Positions 8,604 to 18,363 are shown, counted from the first letter of the stretch. The stretch: DNA of 64,000 bases from Comamonas endophytica (GCF_023634805.2 NZ_CP106881.1:3191501-3255500); one strand, 5' to 3'. Translations and numbers: made by a program. Notes: generated by a model not told the origin, from the sequence alone.

Positions 8604-9653
8604 ATGAGGGTTGACCCTAAAGCGCAGCGCGCACGCGTGGCGGACATCGCGCGCGCCGCCAAGGTCTCCACCGCGACGGTGGACCGGGTGCTGCACCGGC
8701 GTCCCGGCGTGCGCGATGCCACGGCGCAGAAAGTGCTCAAGGCAGCGGCCGAGCTCGACTACCTGCCCGAAACCGGTGTCTACGCGGCGCTGGCTGCCGC
8801 GCCCATGCGCCTGGGTTTCCTGCTGCCCGATGGCAACAACCGCTTCATCCGCATGCTGGGCGATACGCTGGATTATTCGCAGGAGCAGCTCGCGCCGTTC
8901 CATGTCAAATGCCGCAGCGAGCAGTTCGAGAGCTTCAACCCGCAGCAGCTGGCGGCGCGGCTGCTGCGCCTGGGCGAGCGCTGCGACGGCGTTGCCTTCA
9001 TGGCCCTCGAGCATCCGGTGGTGCGTGAAGCGGTGGCGCAGCTGGCCGAGCGCGGAGTGCCGACGATCACGCTGATATCGGACCTGGCCGGTTCACGCCG
9101 CGCTGCCTATGTGGGGCTCGACAATCGCGCCGCGGGCCGCACCGCGGGCTATCTGGTCGGACGCTTCATCGGCGCAGGCACGCGCGCGGCCAAGGTGGCG
9201 CTGATCGCCGGCTCGCGCAGCTACAGCGCGCACGAGGAGCGCGAGGCCGGCTTCCTGCATGTGATCGAGGAGATGTTCCCGGCGCTGCAGGTGGTGGGCC
9301 TGCGCGAGGGGCATGACGATGCGCAGAAGAACTATGTCCAGACCCGCACGCTGCTCGAGCAGTACCCGGATCTGGCCGGCATCTACAACATCGGCGGAGC
9401 CTCCGACGGCGTGGCGCGCGCGCTCAAGGAAACGGGTCGCGCGCACAAGGTCGTCTTCATCGGCCACGGCCTCACGCCCGACACGCGCGCCATGCTGATC
9501 GACGGCAGCATGGACGCGGTCATCACCCAGAGCCCGCAGGCGGCGATGATGAGCTGCGTGCGCATCTTCACCAACCTGCGCGAAAAGCGCGACGCCATGC
9601 TGGGGGTCGATCCAGCACGGACCCTGGTGATCTTCCGCGAAAACCTCCCTTGA
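8604..9653 (+). CDS. LacI-family transcriptional regulator
   Basis: 349 residues. N-terminal helix-turn-helix at about residues 12-35 (VADIARAAKVSTATVDRVL), then a periplasmic-binding-protein-like sensor domain from about 67 (RLGFLLPDGNNRF) to the end. No clear Shine-Dalgarno precedes the ATG at 8604. It is transcribed away from the TRAP/RuBisCO-like operon, and is probably its repressor, released by a sugar acid or pathway intermediate. Ends 8 bases before the convergent SDR gene. Confidence 0.9.
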   Translation: MRVDPKAQRARVADIARAAKVSTATVDRVLHRRPGVRDATAQKVLKAAAELDYLPETGVYAALAAAPMRLGFLLPDGNNRFIRMLGDTLDYSQEQLAPFHVKCRSEQFESFNPQQLAARLLRLGERCDGVAFMALEHPVVREAVAQLAERGVPTITLISDLAGSRRAAYVGLDNRAAGRTAGYLVGRFIGAGTRAAKVALIAGSRSYSAHEEREAGFLHVIEEMFPALQVVGLREGHDDAQKNYVQTRTLLEQYPDLAGIYNIGGASDGVARALKETGRAHKVVFIGHGLTPDTRAMLIDGSMDAVITQSPQAAMMSCVRIFTNLREKRDAMLGVDPARTLVIFRENLP

Positions 9654-9661
9654 GGCAGGAA

Positions 9662-10420
9662 TCAGCGGGGTGCAAGACGGATGGCGCCGTCCAGTCGGAT
9701 CACTTCGCCATTGAGCATGTCGTTCTCGAAGATATGGCAGGCCAGCTTGGCATAGTCTCCGGGCGTGCCCAGGCGGCTGGGAAAGGGCACGCCTGCTGCC
9801 AGTGCGTCCTGGACCTCCTGCGGCATGCCGAACAGCATGGGCGTGCCGAAGATGCCGGGGGCGATGGTCATGTTGCGGATGCCGCTGCGCGCCAGGTCGC
9901 GTGCGATCGGCAGCGTCATGCCGACGATGCCGCCCTTGGAGGCGGAATAGGCCGCCTGGCCGATCTGGCCGTCATAGGCCGCCACGCTGGCAGTGGAAAT
10001 CATCACGCCGCGCTCGCCGGTGGCTTCGGGCTCGTTTTTGCTCATGGCTTCGGCCGCCAGGCGGATCATGTTGAAGCTGCCGATCAGATTGACGTTGATG
10101 GCTTTGCTGAACACCGACAGCGCATGCGCGCCGTTCTTGCCCACGGTCTTCTCGGCCGGCGCAATGCCCGCGCAGTTGACCAGGCCCATCAGCTTGCCCA
10201 GTTGCACGGCCTGCGCCATGGCGGCCTGCGCATCGGATTCGCTGCTCACGTCGCAGTGCACGAAGGCGCCGCCGATCTCCTGCGCCACGGCGCGGCCCTT
10301 GTCGTCTTGCATGTCCGCGATGACCACCTTGCCACCCTTGGCGGCGAGCATGCGCGCCGTGCCTTCGCCCAAACCCGAAGCGCCGCCTGTCACGATGAAA
10401 ACCTTGCCTGCGATATCCAT
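9662..10420 (-). CDS. SDR dehydrogenase, 3-hydroxyacyl-CoA dehydrogenase type 2-like
   Basis: 252 residues, start ATG at 10420 with AGGAG at -8; a longer frame exists upstream but lacks a ribosome site. Rossmann motif [10 protein letters not shown] (about 12-21), NCAG-like NCAGIAP, catalytic S-Y-K as [10 protein letters not shown]...YSASKGG. The sequence layout matches HSD17B10-like enzymes that oxidise 2-methyl-3-hydroxybutyryl-CoA or short 3-hydroxyacyl-CoA with NAD. It stands alone here; a repeated ACGTAAACGTAA element upstream suggests control by a branched-chain amino acid or fatty-acid catabolism regulator. Confidence 0.85.
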   Translation of the reverse strand: MDIAGKVFIVTGGASGLGEGTARMLAAKGGKVVIADMQDDKGRAVAQEIGGAFVHCDVSSESDAQAAMAQAVQLGKLMGLVNCAGIAPAEKTVGKNGAHALSVFSKAINVNLIGSFNMIRLAAEAMSKNEPEATGERGVMISTASVAAYDGQIGQAAYSASKGGIVGMTLPIARDLARSGIRNMTIAPGIFGTPMLFGMPQEVQDALAAGVPFPSRLGTPGDYAKLACHIFENDMLNGEVIRLDGAIRLAPR

Positions 10421-10434
10421 GCTTGTCTCCTGAA

Positions 10435-10462
10435 TTGACGTGAACGTAAACGTAAACGTAAG
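10435..10462. promoter_or_regulatory. Reiterated ACGTAA operator-like element before the SDR gene
   Basis: TTGACGTGAACGTAAACG followed by TAAACGTAAG gives four ACGT cores with a 6-base period starting 15 bases before the ATG. It resembles the ACGTAAACGT-rich sites of LiuR/TetR-type regulators of branched-chain acyl-CoA breakdown. The regulator is not in this window; the match is from memory of the motif type. Confidence 0.4.
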
Positions 10463-10562
10463 CATGGATTATGGCAAGAATTCTGGGGCTGGCGCTGTCG
10501 CCTGCAGTGCCCAAAACGCCGCATAGGCGTCCGCGCCCTGGTGCGACGCCGCTTTGCCCGCG

Positions 10563-10934
10563 CTACTTGCCCCGGGCGGCCAGCCATTCGCGCATCTTGC
10601 GGATTTCCTTTTGCTGGGCGGCGATAACCTCCCGAGCAAGCTTGCGCACCTCGGGGTCCTTGCCGTGCTCGAGCGCGACACGCGCCATGTCGATCGCGCC
10701 CTGGTGGTGCGGGATCATGCCGCGCATGAAGTCCACGTCGGCGTCGCCCGTGAAGCCGATGGCCATGTCGGCGTGCATACGGTCGTTGGCCTGCTGGTAG
10801 GCGCGCACGACCGGATCGGCGGCGGGCGCGGCGCCGTAGTGGTGGTGCTCCGCTGCAGGCGGCTGGGCATGGGCCATGCCGCTTGCGGCGAACGCGATGG
10901 CGGCCAGCCAGGGGGGCGGGAAAAGCTTCATCAT
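10563..10934 (-). CDS. DUF305 family periplasmic protein
   Basis: 123 residues; start at the first of two adjacent ATGs (10934) with AGGAAG before it. Signal peptide to about AQ at residue 20 (SGMAHAQ), then the DUF305 core with [19 protein letters not shown] (histidine pair HH) and a helical C-terminus. DUF305 proteins are small helical, histidine- and methionine-rich exported proteins often found near copper genes. None is adjacent, so its role is unknown. Confidence 0.85.
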   Translation of the reverse strand: MMKLFPPPWLAAIAFAASGMAHAQPPAAEHHHYGAAPAADPVVRAYQQANDRMHADMAIGFTGDADVDFMRGMIPHHQGAIDMARVALEHGKDPEVRKLAREVIAAQQKEIRKMREWLAARGK

Positions 10935-11006
10935 GCTTCCTTGGGAAGAGGGAGGCCGCGATGCTAAGGCTTGCCATCGTGGCAAGGTCAAGTGCCTGGA
11001 CAGGTG

Positions 11007-11033
11007 AAAAAAAGCCCGGCCATCGGGCCGGGC
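11007..11033 (-). terminator. Rho-independent terminator for the iron-binding protein gene
   Basis: On the minus strand a GCCCGGCC.../...GGCCGGGC stem is followed by seven T (seen as AAAAAAAGCCCGGC on the plus strand), 22 bases beyond the stop of the gene at 11056. Confidence 0.85.
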
Positions 11034-11055
11034 ACCGGTTGCGAGCGCTGCGGGA

Positions 11056-12105
11056 TCAGTTGAAGCCCACGCGGTCGAGCATCTGCTGCACCTTGGTCAT
11101 GTTGGCGCCCACCGCGCTGATCGGGATGGTCTCGCTCTTGAAGGGCTGGCCGTTGGTCATGGCCTTGAGCGCCGGGTTGTCGAGCTGCACGCCCTTGGCC
11201 GCGGGCCACTCGTTGTTGCCATTGGCAAAATAGTTCTGCGCCGCCGGGCTGGCCAGGTACTCGAGGAACTTGACGGCATTGGCCTGGTTCTTGGTGTGGC
11301 GGGCCACGGCGCCGCCGGCGATGTTCATGTGCGTGCCCCAGGACTGCTGGTTGGGGAACACCACGCCGACCTTGTTGGCCACGGCGGTGTCTTCGGGCTT
11401 GTTCGAGCGGATCATGCGCGCGAGGTAGTAGCTGTTGCTCACCGCAATGTCGCACTCGCCCGAGGCCACGGCCTTGATCTGGTCGGTGTCGCCGCCCTTG
11501 GGCGGGCGCGCCAGGTTGGCGACCAGGCCCTTGAGCCAGGCCTCGGCCCGCTGCTCGCCCATGTGCTCGGTGACGGCGCCGAACAGGCTCAGGTTGTAGG
11601 GGTGCGAGCCCGAGCGGATGCACAGCTTGCCCTTGAACTTGGGATCGGCCAGCGATTCGTAGGTCTGCACGTCCTGCGGGTTGACCTTGACCTTGTTGTA
11701 GACGATGACGCGCGCCCGGGTGGACAGGCCGAACCAGGAGATGCCGCCATCGGCCGCGGGCTTGCTGCGCAGGTTGGCGGGAATCGCGTCTTCCAGCACC
11801 TGCGAGCGCACCGGCCGGAACAGGCCATCGACCTCGCCGCGGTACAGGCGCGCGGCATCGACCAGCAGGATCACATCGGCCGGCGAGGCCGTGCCCTCGG
11901 CCTTCAGGCGCGCGAGGATGCCCGCGTCGTCGGCATCGACCCGGTTGACCTTGATGCCCGTGGCCTTGGTGAAACCGTCGTAGAGCGCTTCGTCCGTACT
12001 GTAGTGGCGCGCGGAGTACAGGTTGACGACACCGGCATCGGCAAAGGCCGCGCCCGTGGCGGCAAGGGCGCAGGCGGCAATCAGGGTATGGAAGGTCTTC
12101 GTCAT
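11056..12105 (-). CDS. Periplasmic Fe(III)-binding protein of an ABC importer (FutA/FbpA-like)
   Basis: 349 residues, start ATG at 12105, signal peptide ending near AFA-DA (about residue 23). Mature protein begins [20 protein letters not shown], typical of ferric-binding proteins, and contains the SNSYYLARM tyrosine pair that ligates Fe(III). Residues [15 protein letters not shown] and [11 protein letters not shown] are also family-like. No permease or ATPase gene is adjacent, so it must work with components encoded elsewhere. Confidence 0.88.
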   Translation of the reverse strand: MTKTFHTLIAACALAATGAAFADAGVVNLYSARHYSTDEALYDGFTKATGIKVNRVDADDAGILARLKAEGTASPADVILLVDAARLYRGEVDGLFRPVRSQVLEDAIPANLRSKPAADGGISWFGLSTRARVIVYNKVKVNPQDVQTYESLADPKFKGKLCIRSGSHPYNLSLFGAVTEHMGEQRAEAWLKGLVANLARPPKGGDTDQIKAVASGECDIAVSNSYYLARMIRSNKPEDTAVANKVGVVFPNQQSWGTHMNIAGGAVARHTKNQANAVKFLEYLASPAAQNYFANGNNEWPAAKGVQLDNPALKAMTNGQPFKSETIPISAVGANMTKVQQMLDRVGFN

Positions 12106-12199
12106 GGCAGGGCCGCAGTGGAATGGAAACCGGCGATCATACGTCAGACGCGAATTGTTCTCAATAAGCCCCGGGCGATTGCCATGCCTGCAGAAAGGC

Positions 12200-12226
12200 A
12201 AAAAAAAGCCCGGCCAAAGACCGGGC
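12200..12226 (-). terminator. Rho-independent terminator, minus strand, downstream of the phasin gene
   Basis: GCCCGG (12208-12213) pairs with CCGGGC (12221-12226) and is followed on the minus strand by eight T. It lies about 138 bases after the phasin stop; no other minus-strand gene ends in between. Confidence 0.75.
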
Positions 12227-12363
12227 TTGAAAGGATCCAAGAAACGGGGGTTTCGAGAGGATCCAAGGAGACAACTGGTGGTTCAGGCCTCGACCTGAAC
12301 GATGGGTCTATTATGCGGGTATTCCCTGTATCAGGGAAGACCCGTAACAAAAAATTTTAGCTA

Positions 12364-12909
12364 TCAGCCCTGTTGCGTGCTGCTCTTCACGGCGTCGGAC
12401 ACATTGCGCGAAGCGGCCTGCATGTTGGCCTGCGCCATGTCGGAAGCCTGCTTGACGGCCTTCTGCACGGATTCGGCGGCGTTGGTCGCGGCGGTGATCG
12501 AGTTCTTCAGCACGGCCACGGCGGCTTCGGTGCCCGGAGGCGCATTGCGCGTGGTGCTGTCGATCAGGTCGCCCAGGTTCTTCTGGAATTCGGTCGAGCG
12601 CGCTTCGACGGTCTGGGCCAGCTCGGCCCCGGTGCCGTTGGCGATGTCGTACAGGCTGCGGCTGTACGCGGCGGTCTTCTCGGCCAGCGGCTGGAAGAAC
12701 TGCGCCTGCAGCGTCAGCAGCTGCTGCGCGTCCTTGGCACCCAGCAGTTGCTGGCTGTGGTTGGCGGCTTCCGACAGTGCAGCGCGCGATGCCGCCACAT
12801 TCAGTTCCACCAGCTTTTCCACGCCGTCGAAGGCTTTCTGGGTCAGACCGAACAGGGTCTCGAGGTTGGCCTTGTGGGCGTTCAAAATGGCTTCGGGGGT
12901 CAGCGTCAT
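12364..12909 (-). CDS. phaP: Phasin family protein (PHA granule surface)
   Basis: 181 residues, predicted all-helical and without signal peptide or cysteine. It matches the phasin family: [34 protein letters not shown] at the start, [18 protein letters not shown] in the middle, and a low-complexity helical C-terminus rich in A, S and Q. Phasins coat polyhydroxyalkanoate granules, implying PHA storage. The promoter region holds a perfect inverted repeat that could be the PhaR site. Confidence 0.9.
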   Translation of the reverse strand: MTLTPEAILNAHKANLETLFGLTQKAFDGVEKLVELNVAASRAALSEAANHSQQLLGAKDAQQLLTLQAQFFQPLAEKTAAYSRSLYDIANGTGAELAQTVEARSTEFQKNLGDLIDSTTRNAPPGTEAAVAVLKNSITAATNAAESVQKAVKQASDMAQANMQAASRNVSDAVKSSTQQG

Positions 12910-12980
12910 GTGATTTCTCCTTGAATGGCGTTATGCAATGAACCAGCTTGGGGGACATCTGCGCTGTGCGGCCATTGCCA

Positions 12981-13053
12981 TGTTGCAGTGCAGCATAAGC
13001 TCGATTCTAGACATTTCGTAAAGGGGCGCAAGTAACTTGTTGCAACGCAACAA
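12981..13053. promoter_or_regulatory. Inverted repeats upstream of the phasin gene (candidate PhaR operators)
   Basis: TTGTTGC-AAC-GCAACAA (13037-13053) is a perfect 7-bp inverted repeat, and TGTTGCAGTGCAGCA (12981-12995) has the TGC...GCA arrangement reported for PhaR sites. Both are in the 243-base gap between the phasin gene and the divergent thioesterase gene. PhaR binding is inferred from the phasin context. Confidence 0.45.
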
Positions 13054-13152
13054 AAGCCTTCTGTAGTCTCAAGGCTCGACTCGCATGGGCTGCGGCACCT
13101 GCGGGTTGCAGGGGAGAGGCAATGCAGCAATGCGGCAGCACAATGGCGAGTT

Positions 13153-13620
13153 ATGTCCGAAGCATGTTCCTCTACCCCCACGGCCGGGCGTGCAGCCCCG
13201 CAGCCGCGCACCTCATACCGGGCATTCCGCAGCATCTCCACGCGCTGGTCCGACAACGATGTCTATGGCCATGTGAACAACGTCGTGTACTACAGCTGGT
13301 TCGACACCGCGGTGAATGCCCATCTGATAGAGCAGGGTGCGCTCGATATCGAACAGGGCGAAGTGATCGGCCTGGTGGTGGAAACCCAGTGCAATTACTT
13401 CGCGCCGCTGGTCTTTCCGCAGATCGTGGAGGCCGGCATCCGCGTGGCGCGCATCGGCAGCAGCAGCGTGCGCTACGAGGTGGGCCTGTTTGCGCAGGGC
13501 AAAACCATGACGGCGGCGGCGGGCCACTTCATCCATGTCTATGTGGATCGTGAGACGCGCCGCCCCTGTGCCTTGCCCTCGAGACTGCTGGACGTGTTGC
13601 AGTCGCTGAAGATCACCTGA
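13153..13620 (+). CDS. Acyl-CoA thioesterase, hotdog fold (4HBT/YbgC type)
   Basis: 155 residues. The catalytic motif RWSDNDVYGHVNNVVYYSW (about residues 32-50) has the aspartate of YbgC-type 4-hydroxybenzoyl-CoA thioesterase-like enzymes, which hydrolyse short or medium acyl-CoA. The first about 25 residues are Ser/Pro/Ala-rich and may be an unstructured extension. It is divergent from the phasin gene; a link to PHA/fatty acid metabolism is possible but unproved. Confidence 0.85.
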   Translation: MSEACSSTPTAGRAAPQPRTSYRAFRSISTRWSDNDVYGHVNNVVYYSWFDTAVNAHLIEQGALDIEQGEVIGLVVETQCNYFAPLVFPQIVEAGIRVARIGSSSVRYEVGLFAQGKTMTAAAGHFIHVYVDRETRRPCALPSRLLDVLQSLKIT

Positions 13621-13814
13621 ATGCCTTGTGGATGGGCAAGGGACGGCTCGACACGCCGATGGATAGTAAATTTAATTGAATTAATTTCTCAATAGATTTA
13701 AGCTATTGTACGCATGCCAAAAATGGTGTGGATGGTGCGTCCACGGCCGAATCCATTGCATGGATAACGCCCAATGGCCCGTACCTTGGTTCCATTCGGT
13801 ACAAAAGGCTTCCC

Positions 13815-15539
13815 TTGACAAGCAACCCTCGTTCCAATCCGCGCCACCGTTGGCTGCCTTGTGCCGCACTGACTGCTGTTCTCGCCGCATGTGGTGGCGG
13901 TGGCGACAATGCATCTTCATCCGCACCGCAGGACCCTATGTCTGCCTTCACCCAGCAGAGGCTGGAATGGCACGCCTGCGACAGGGCTTTCGTGGGCGAA
14001 AAACTCTGGGAACGGCACGAGGGTGATTTCGAAGCATTGGGTGACCGCGCTCAGTGCGCATTGATGCGTGCGCCGCTGGATTACTCCAGACCGCAATTGG
14101 GCGAACTGCAGGTGGCACTGTCGAGAGTCGCGGCCGCACAGCCGCAGCAGCGACAGGGTGCGATTTTCTTCAATCCCGGAGGCCCGGGCGTCGATGGCCT
14201 GGGGTTGGGGGCATTCTTTGGACGGCACTGGAGCACGGCCGATCCGGGCAACCCGGTCAGCCCGCAGTTCAAGCAGATGTCCGAACGTTACGATTTGATT
14301 GGGTTTTCACCCCGCGGCTTAGGAGCCGGGACCCGGTTGAAATGTGATGGGTCGGCGATGGATGTCGAAGCCTTCTTGTTACCGGATGGCAACTTGGTGG
14401 ATGTACTGGATCCGCAAACTGCAATGCGCCTGCTGGCCCAGGCCTGCAGCGCCGAACCGCTGAGCAAGCATGTCCACACCGATGCCATAGCACGCGACAT
14501 GGACCTGATGCGGGGGCTGCTCGGTGACGAGAAACTCAATTACATCGGTTATTCCTACGGTGCCTGGATCGGCTCCTGGTATGCCAGCCTCTACCCGGCG
14601 CACGTCGGGCGCATGCGGCTCGACAGCAGTCTTAACGTCTTTGAAGGGATCGAGAAAACTTTTGCATCGCAAGACATGGCCAGGCAGCGGTTGCTCGATG
14701 AGATCTTCCTGCCATATGCCACCCGCCATCCGCAGCTGTTCGATCTGGGCAAGAGCGTCGCCGAACTGCGCAGCGCACTGGCAGCGCTTTCGCCCGAGCT
14801 GAGCGAACTGCTGTTTTCCAGTGATTTCGACAAAGGCAATTCCAAGACCATCCATTGGAGCTGGAGCGACTCGAGGCGAATCGACCTTAACCTTGTCTAT
14901 ATGAAAGCCGCGTTGGAACTGCAAAGCTTGCTGAGGCAACACTCCGCGGCCGACAAAGGCCAGATCCTCGCCGCGGTCGCGGCCCATCGCTTTGCTCCGG
15001 ACCCAGGGATCAACGAGCTCGCAGTCGAGCTTGCGCAGCAACTGGCGACCCGGCTGTTCGAAGCGCCAGATGGTTCCTCTGAGGATTTCAGCGATGAGTT
15101 GTCATCCATGGCCGTGAAACTGAGCGTGGTGTGCAACGACAGCGATGCCAGCGGCAATACGCACCGCAATGCAGCTGCCGCGTCGCCCTCGATGTGCTCG
15201 CACTGGCCCCATCCACGCATCCAGCGACCACCATTGGCGATGATCCGGCAGGCGGGGCCGATCCTTATGCTGCAAAGCCGCCATGATGCATTGACTCCCA
15301 TCGACGGTGCGCAAGCCACGCTGGATGCCTTGCCCCAAGCAAGCGTGATCGTGGTGGAGAACGAGTTTCAGCACGGGGTGTTCCCCTATGGCGAGCAATG
15401 CGTGGACGCACAGGTCGCCAGCTATTTTCTTCACGGCACCATGCCGCCGCGCCAGAGCAGCTGCGCCGGCAAGCCGCTGAGATTCGATGCCGAACCCTAT
15501 CGCGTCGCTGCCGACGGCAATCGGGATGGCAATCCCTGA
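13815..15539 (+). CDS. TAP-like alpha/beta hydrolase lipoprotein
   Basis: 574 residues from a TTG at 13815, which has AAAGG 6 bases upstream and gives a clean lipoprotein signal ending in the lipobox LAAC; a GTG at 13728 is further upstream but lacks a ribosome site. Hydrolase features are the oxyanion-type FFNPGGPGVDG, the nucleophile elbow GYSYG (within IGYSYGAWIG), and C-terminal QSRHDALTP and QHGVF with the Asp and His of the triad, as in SCO7095/tripeptidyl aminopeptidase relatives. Probably an outer-membrane-anchored peptidase or esterase. Base composition is a little lower in GC than its neighbours. Confidence 0.8.
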   Translation: MTSNPRSNPRHRWLPCAALTAVLAACGGGGDNASSSAPQDPMSAFTQQRLEWHACDRAFVGEKLWERHEGDFEALGDRAQCALMRAPLDYSRPQLGELQVALSRVAAAQPQQRQGAIFFNPGGPGVDGLGLGAFFGRHWSTADPGNPVSPQFKQMSERYDLIGFSPRGLGAGTRLKCDGSAMDVEAFLLPDGNLVDVLDPQTAMRLLAQACSAEPLSKHVHTDAIARDMDLMRGLLGDEKLNYIGYSYGAWIGSWYASLYPAHVGRMRLDSSLNVFEGIEKTFASQDMARQRLLDEIFLPYATRHPQLFDLGKSVAELRSALAALSPELSELLFSSDFDKGNSKTIHWSWSDSRRIDLNLVYMKAALELQSLLRQHSAADKGQILAAVAAHRFAPDPGINELAVELAQQLATRLFEAPDGSSEDFSDELSSMAVKLSVVCNDSDASGNTHRNAAAASPSMCSHWPHPRIQRPPLAMIRQAGPILMLQSRHDALTPIDGAQATLDALPQASVIVVENEFQHGVFPYGEQCVDAQVASYFLHGTMPPRQSSCAGKPLRFDAEPYRVAADGNRDGNP

Positions 15540-15627
15540 GGCGCCGGGGGCGCGAGGCAGGGTGTGAATCGCCTACACTCTGCAATGCCTGCCATTGCCA
15601 GCGGGGGCCCTGTCCCCCGTCGCGCCC

Positions 15628-16836
15628 ATGATCATCACCAGTTTGCTCGACACCGACCTGTACAAGTTCACCATGATGCAGGTCGTGCTGCACCAGTTTC
15701 CCAGTGCGCAGGTGGAATACCGCTTCAAGTGCCGCAACCCCGGCGTGCAGCTCGCCCCCTATGTGAACGAGATCCGCGAGGAGATCCGCTGCCTGTGCAG
15801 CCTGCAGTTCCGCGACGCGGAGCTGGCCTATCTGGCCGGGCTGCGCTTCATCAAGAGCGATTTCATCGATTTCCTCGGGCTGTTCCGGCTCAACGAGAAA
15901 TACATCGAGGTGACGGGCCTGCCCAATGGCGAGATCGACATCACCATCCGCGGGCCGTGGCTGCACACCATCCTGTTCGAGATCCCGGTGCTGGCCATCG
16001 TCAACGAGGTGTACTTCCGCAACACGCAGAAGGTGCCCGACTTCCCCGAGGGCCGCCGGCGCCTGGAGGAGAAGGTGCGGCAGCTGCAGGCGCCGGGCCT
16101 GGAGACGCTGAAGATCGCCGATTACGGCACGCGCCGGCGCTTCAGCGTGGCCTGGCACGAGGAGGTGCTGCGCGTGCTGTGCGCGCGGCTGGGCACGGGC
16201 GAGGGGCGCATGTCGTCCAACCGGCTGGAGGGCCAGTTCGCCGGCACCAGCAACGTGCTGTATGCGATGAAGCTGGGCGTGACGCCGCTGGGCACGATGG
16301 CGCACGAGTACCTGCAGGCCTGCCAGGCGCTGGGCCCGCGGCTGCGCGACAGCCAGGTGTTCGGCTTCGAGTCGTGGGCGCGCGAATACCGCGGCGACCT
16401 GGGCATCGCGCTGTCCGACGTCTACGGCATGAGCGCCTTCCTGCGCGACTTCGACCTGTATTTCTGCAAGCTCTTCGACGGCGCGCGCCACGACAGCGGC
16501 GACCCGTTCACCTGGGGCGAGCGCCTGCTCGAGCACTACCGCATCAACCGCGTCGATCCGCTGACCAAGACGCTGATCTTCAGCGACGCGCTGACCATCC
16601 CGCGGACCATCGCGCTGTTCGAGCGCTTTCGCGGGCGCTGCCTGCTGGCCTTCGGCATCGGCACCAATCTGACCAACGACCTGGGCTACGAGCCGCTGCA
16701 GGTGGTGATCAAGATGACGCGCTGCGCGGGCCAGCCCGTCGCCAAGCTCTCGGACTCGCCGGGCAAGAGCATGTGCGACGATGAGAAGTACCTGGCCTAT
16801 CTGCGCCAGGTGTTCGAGATTGCGCCTTCGGCCTGA
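15628..16836 (+). CDS. pncB: Nicotinate phosphoribosyltransferase
   Basis: 402 residues, the E. coli PncB length, starting at [18 protein letters not shown]. Family motifs are DLYKFTM, the EYRFKCRN strand, [14 protein letters not shown] and the phosphohistidine region GTMAHEYLQ, plus [11 protein letters not shown] near the end. It makes nicotinate mononucleotide from nicotinate, PRPP and ATP in NAD salvage. An ATG 12 residues upstream in frame is possible but poorly supported. The next gene starts 14 bases on. Confidence 0.95.
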   Translation: MIITSLLDTDLYKFTMMQVVLHQFPSAQVEYRFKCRNPGVQLAPYVNEIREEIRCLCSLQFRDAELAYLAGLRFIKSDFIDFLGLFRLNEKYIEVTGLPNGEIDITIRGPWLHTILFEIPVLAIVNEVYFRNTQKVPDFPEGRRRLEEKVRQLQAPGLETLKIADYGTRRRFSVAWHEEVLRVLCARLGTGEGRMSSNRLEGQFAGTSNVLYAMKLGVTPLGTMAHEYLQACQALGPRLRDSQVFGFESWAREYRGDLGIALSDVYGMSAFLRDFDLYFCKLFDGARHDSGDPFTWGERLLEHYRINRVDPLTKTLIFSDALTIPRTIALFERFRGRCLLAFGIGTNLTNDLGYEPLQVVIKMTRCAGQPVAKLSDSPGKSMCDDEKYLAYLRQVFEIAPSA

Positions 16837-16850
16837 ACAGGAAACTTCCT

Positions 16851-18266
16851 ATGAAATGCTTGCGTGCCGCGGCCTTGGCTGCATTGGCGACTTTGCCGGG
16901 CTGGGCCCTCGCGGCCGATATGGACGGGGCCGCGCTGGCGGTATGGTGGGGCGTGCCCTTTGCCGGGCTGCTGCTGTCCATTGCGCTGATGCCGCTGCTG
17001 GCGCCGATTTTCTGGCATCACCATTTCGGGAAAGTGACGGCGGCCTGGGGGCTGGCCTTCCTGCTGCCCTTTGCGGCGCTGTTCGGGCTGCAGGCCGCGG
17101 GCACGGGACTGGTGCATGCGCTGCTGGCCGAATACCTGCCTTTCGTGATCCTGCTGCTGGCGCTGTTCACCGTCGCGGGCGGCATCTATATCCGCGGCAG
17201 CCTGCGCGGCACGCCGGCGCTGAATGCCAGCATCCTGGCGACCGGCGCGGTGCTGGCCAGCTTCATGGGCACGACGGGCGCCTCGATGCTGCTGATCCGC
17301 CCGCTGATCCGCGCCAACGAAGGGCGCCGGCACACGGCGCATATCGTGGTGTTCTTCATCTTCATCGTCTCCAACGCCGGTGGCTCGCTCACGCCGCTGG
17401 GCGATCCGCCGCTGTTCCTGGGTTTTCTCAAGGGAGTGGACTTCTTCTGGACGCTGAAACACATCTTCCCAGAGACCCTGTTCCTGATCGGCAGCCTGCT
17501 GGCGCTGTTCTTCATGCTCGACAGCTGGTTCATGCGCCAGCCCGGGGAGTGGATGGCCGGAATGCCCGCGCAGGCCGAGGGCGCCGAGCGTTTCGGCTTC
17601 GAGGGCAAGGCCAACTTCGCGTTGCTGGGCGTGGTCGTCGCGCTGGTGTTGCTCAGCGGCTTCTGGAAGTCGCCGGTCACGTTCGACATCGCGGGCACCG
17701 CGGTGGGCCTGCCGGGGCTGGTGCGCGATATCGGGCTGCTGGCGGTGGTGTGGGCCTCGCTGCGCATCACGCCGGCCGAGGTGCATCTGCGCAACCAGTT
17801 CGGCTGGGCGCCGATGGCGGAAGTCGCGAAGCTGTTTGCCGGCATCTTCCTGACCATCATTCCGGTCATCGCCATGCTCAAGGCCGGCGTGGACGGCCCC
17901 TTCGGCGCCATCGTGCGCGCGGTCACGCGCCCCGACGGCGCGCCCGATCCGGCGATGTACTTCTGGGCCGCGGGCGCGCTGTCGTCGTTCCTCGACAATG
18001 CGCCGACCTACCTGGTGTTCTTCAATACCGCAGGGGGTAACCCGCAACTGCTGATGACCACGCTGGCGCCGACGCTGGCGGCGATCTCGGCGGGCGCGGT
18101 GTTCATGGGCGCCAACACCTATATCGGCAATGCGCCGAACCTGATGGTCAAAGCCATCGCCGAGGACCGCGGCGTGAAGATGCCCAGCTTCTTCGGCTAC
18201 ATGCTGTGGTCGGGCGGCATCCTGCTGCCGCTGTTTGCCGTCATGACCTGGATCTGGTTCCTCTGA
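16851..18266 (+). CDS. Sodium:proton antiporter of the NhaD/CitM superfamily
   Basis: 471 residues with an N-terminal signal-like helix and about 11-12 membrane helices. Conserved motifs of ion-transporter-superfamily antiporters are GTTGASMLLIRPLI, SNAGGSLTPLGDPPLFLGFL and SSFLDNAPTYLVFFN with an acidic residue in helix. It is likely to exchange Na+ (or Li+) for H+ across the inner membrane. It follows pncB closely and may be co-transcribed; no functional link is obvious. Confidence 0.85.
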   Translation: MKCLRAAALAALATLPGWALAADMDGAALAVWWGVPFAGLLLSIALMPLLAPIFWHHHFGKVTAAWGLAFLLPFAALFGLQAAGTGLVHALLAEYLPFVILLLALFTVAGGIYIRGSLRGTPALNASILATGAVLASFMGTTGASMLLIRPLIRANEGRRHTAHIVVFFIFIVSNAGGSLTPLGDPPLFLGFLKGVDFFWTLKHIFPETLFLIGSLLALFFMLDSWFMRQPGEWMAGMPAQAEGAERFGFEGKANFALLGVVVALVLLSGFWKSPVTFDIAGTAVGLPGLVRDIGLLAVVWASLRITPAEVHLRNQFGWAPMAEVAKLFAGIFLTIIPVIAMLKAGVDGPFGAIVRAVTRPDGAPDPAMYFWAAGALSSFLDNAPTYLVFFNTAGGNPQLLMTTLAPTLAAISAGAVFMGANTYIGNAPNLMVKAIAEDRGVKMPSFFGYMLWSGGILLPLFAVMTWIWFL

Positions 18267-18320
18267 CGGTCCGCATGCGGTAAAAAGATGGATCTGCACC
18301 GCCTCTGCGGCTCGTGCGTT

Positions 18321-18351
18321 GGCCCGCGCGCAGTGCGGCGCGCCTTTTTTT
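18321..18351 (+). terminator. Possible weak terminator after the antiporter gene
   Basis: GGCCCGCGCG/CGGCGCGCC can fold imperfectly and is followed by seven T. It lies about 55 bases after the antiporter stop and just before rmuC. Confidence 0.4.
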
Positions 18352-18363
18352 GAAGTGTCATCC

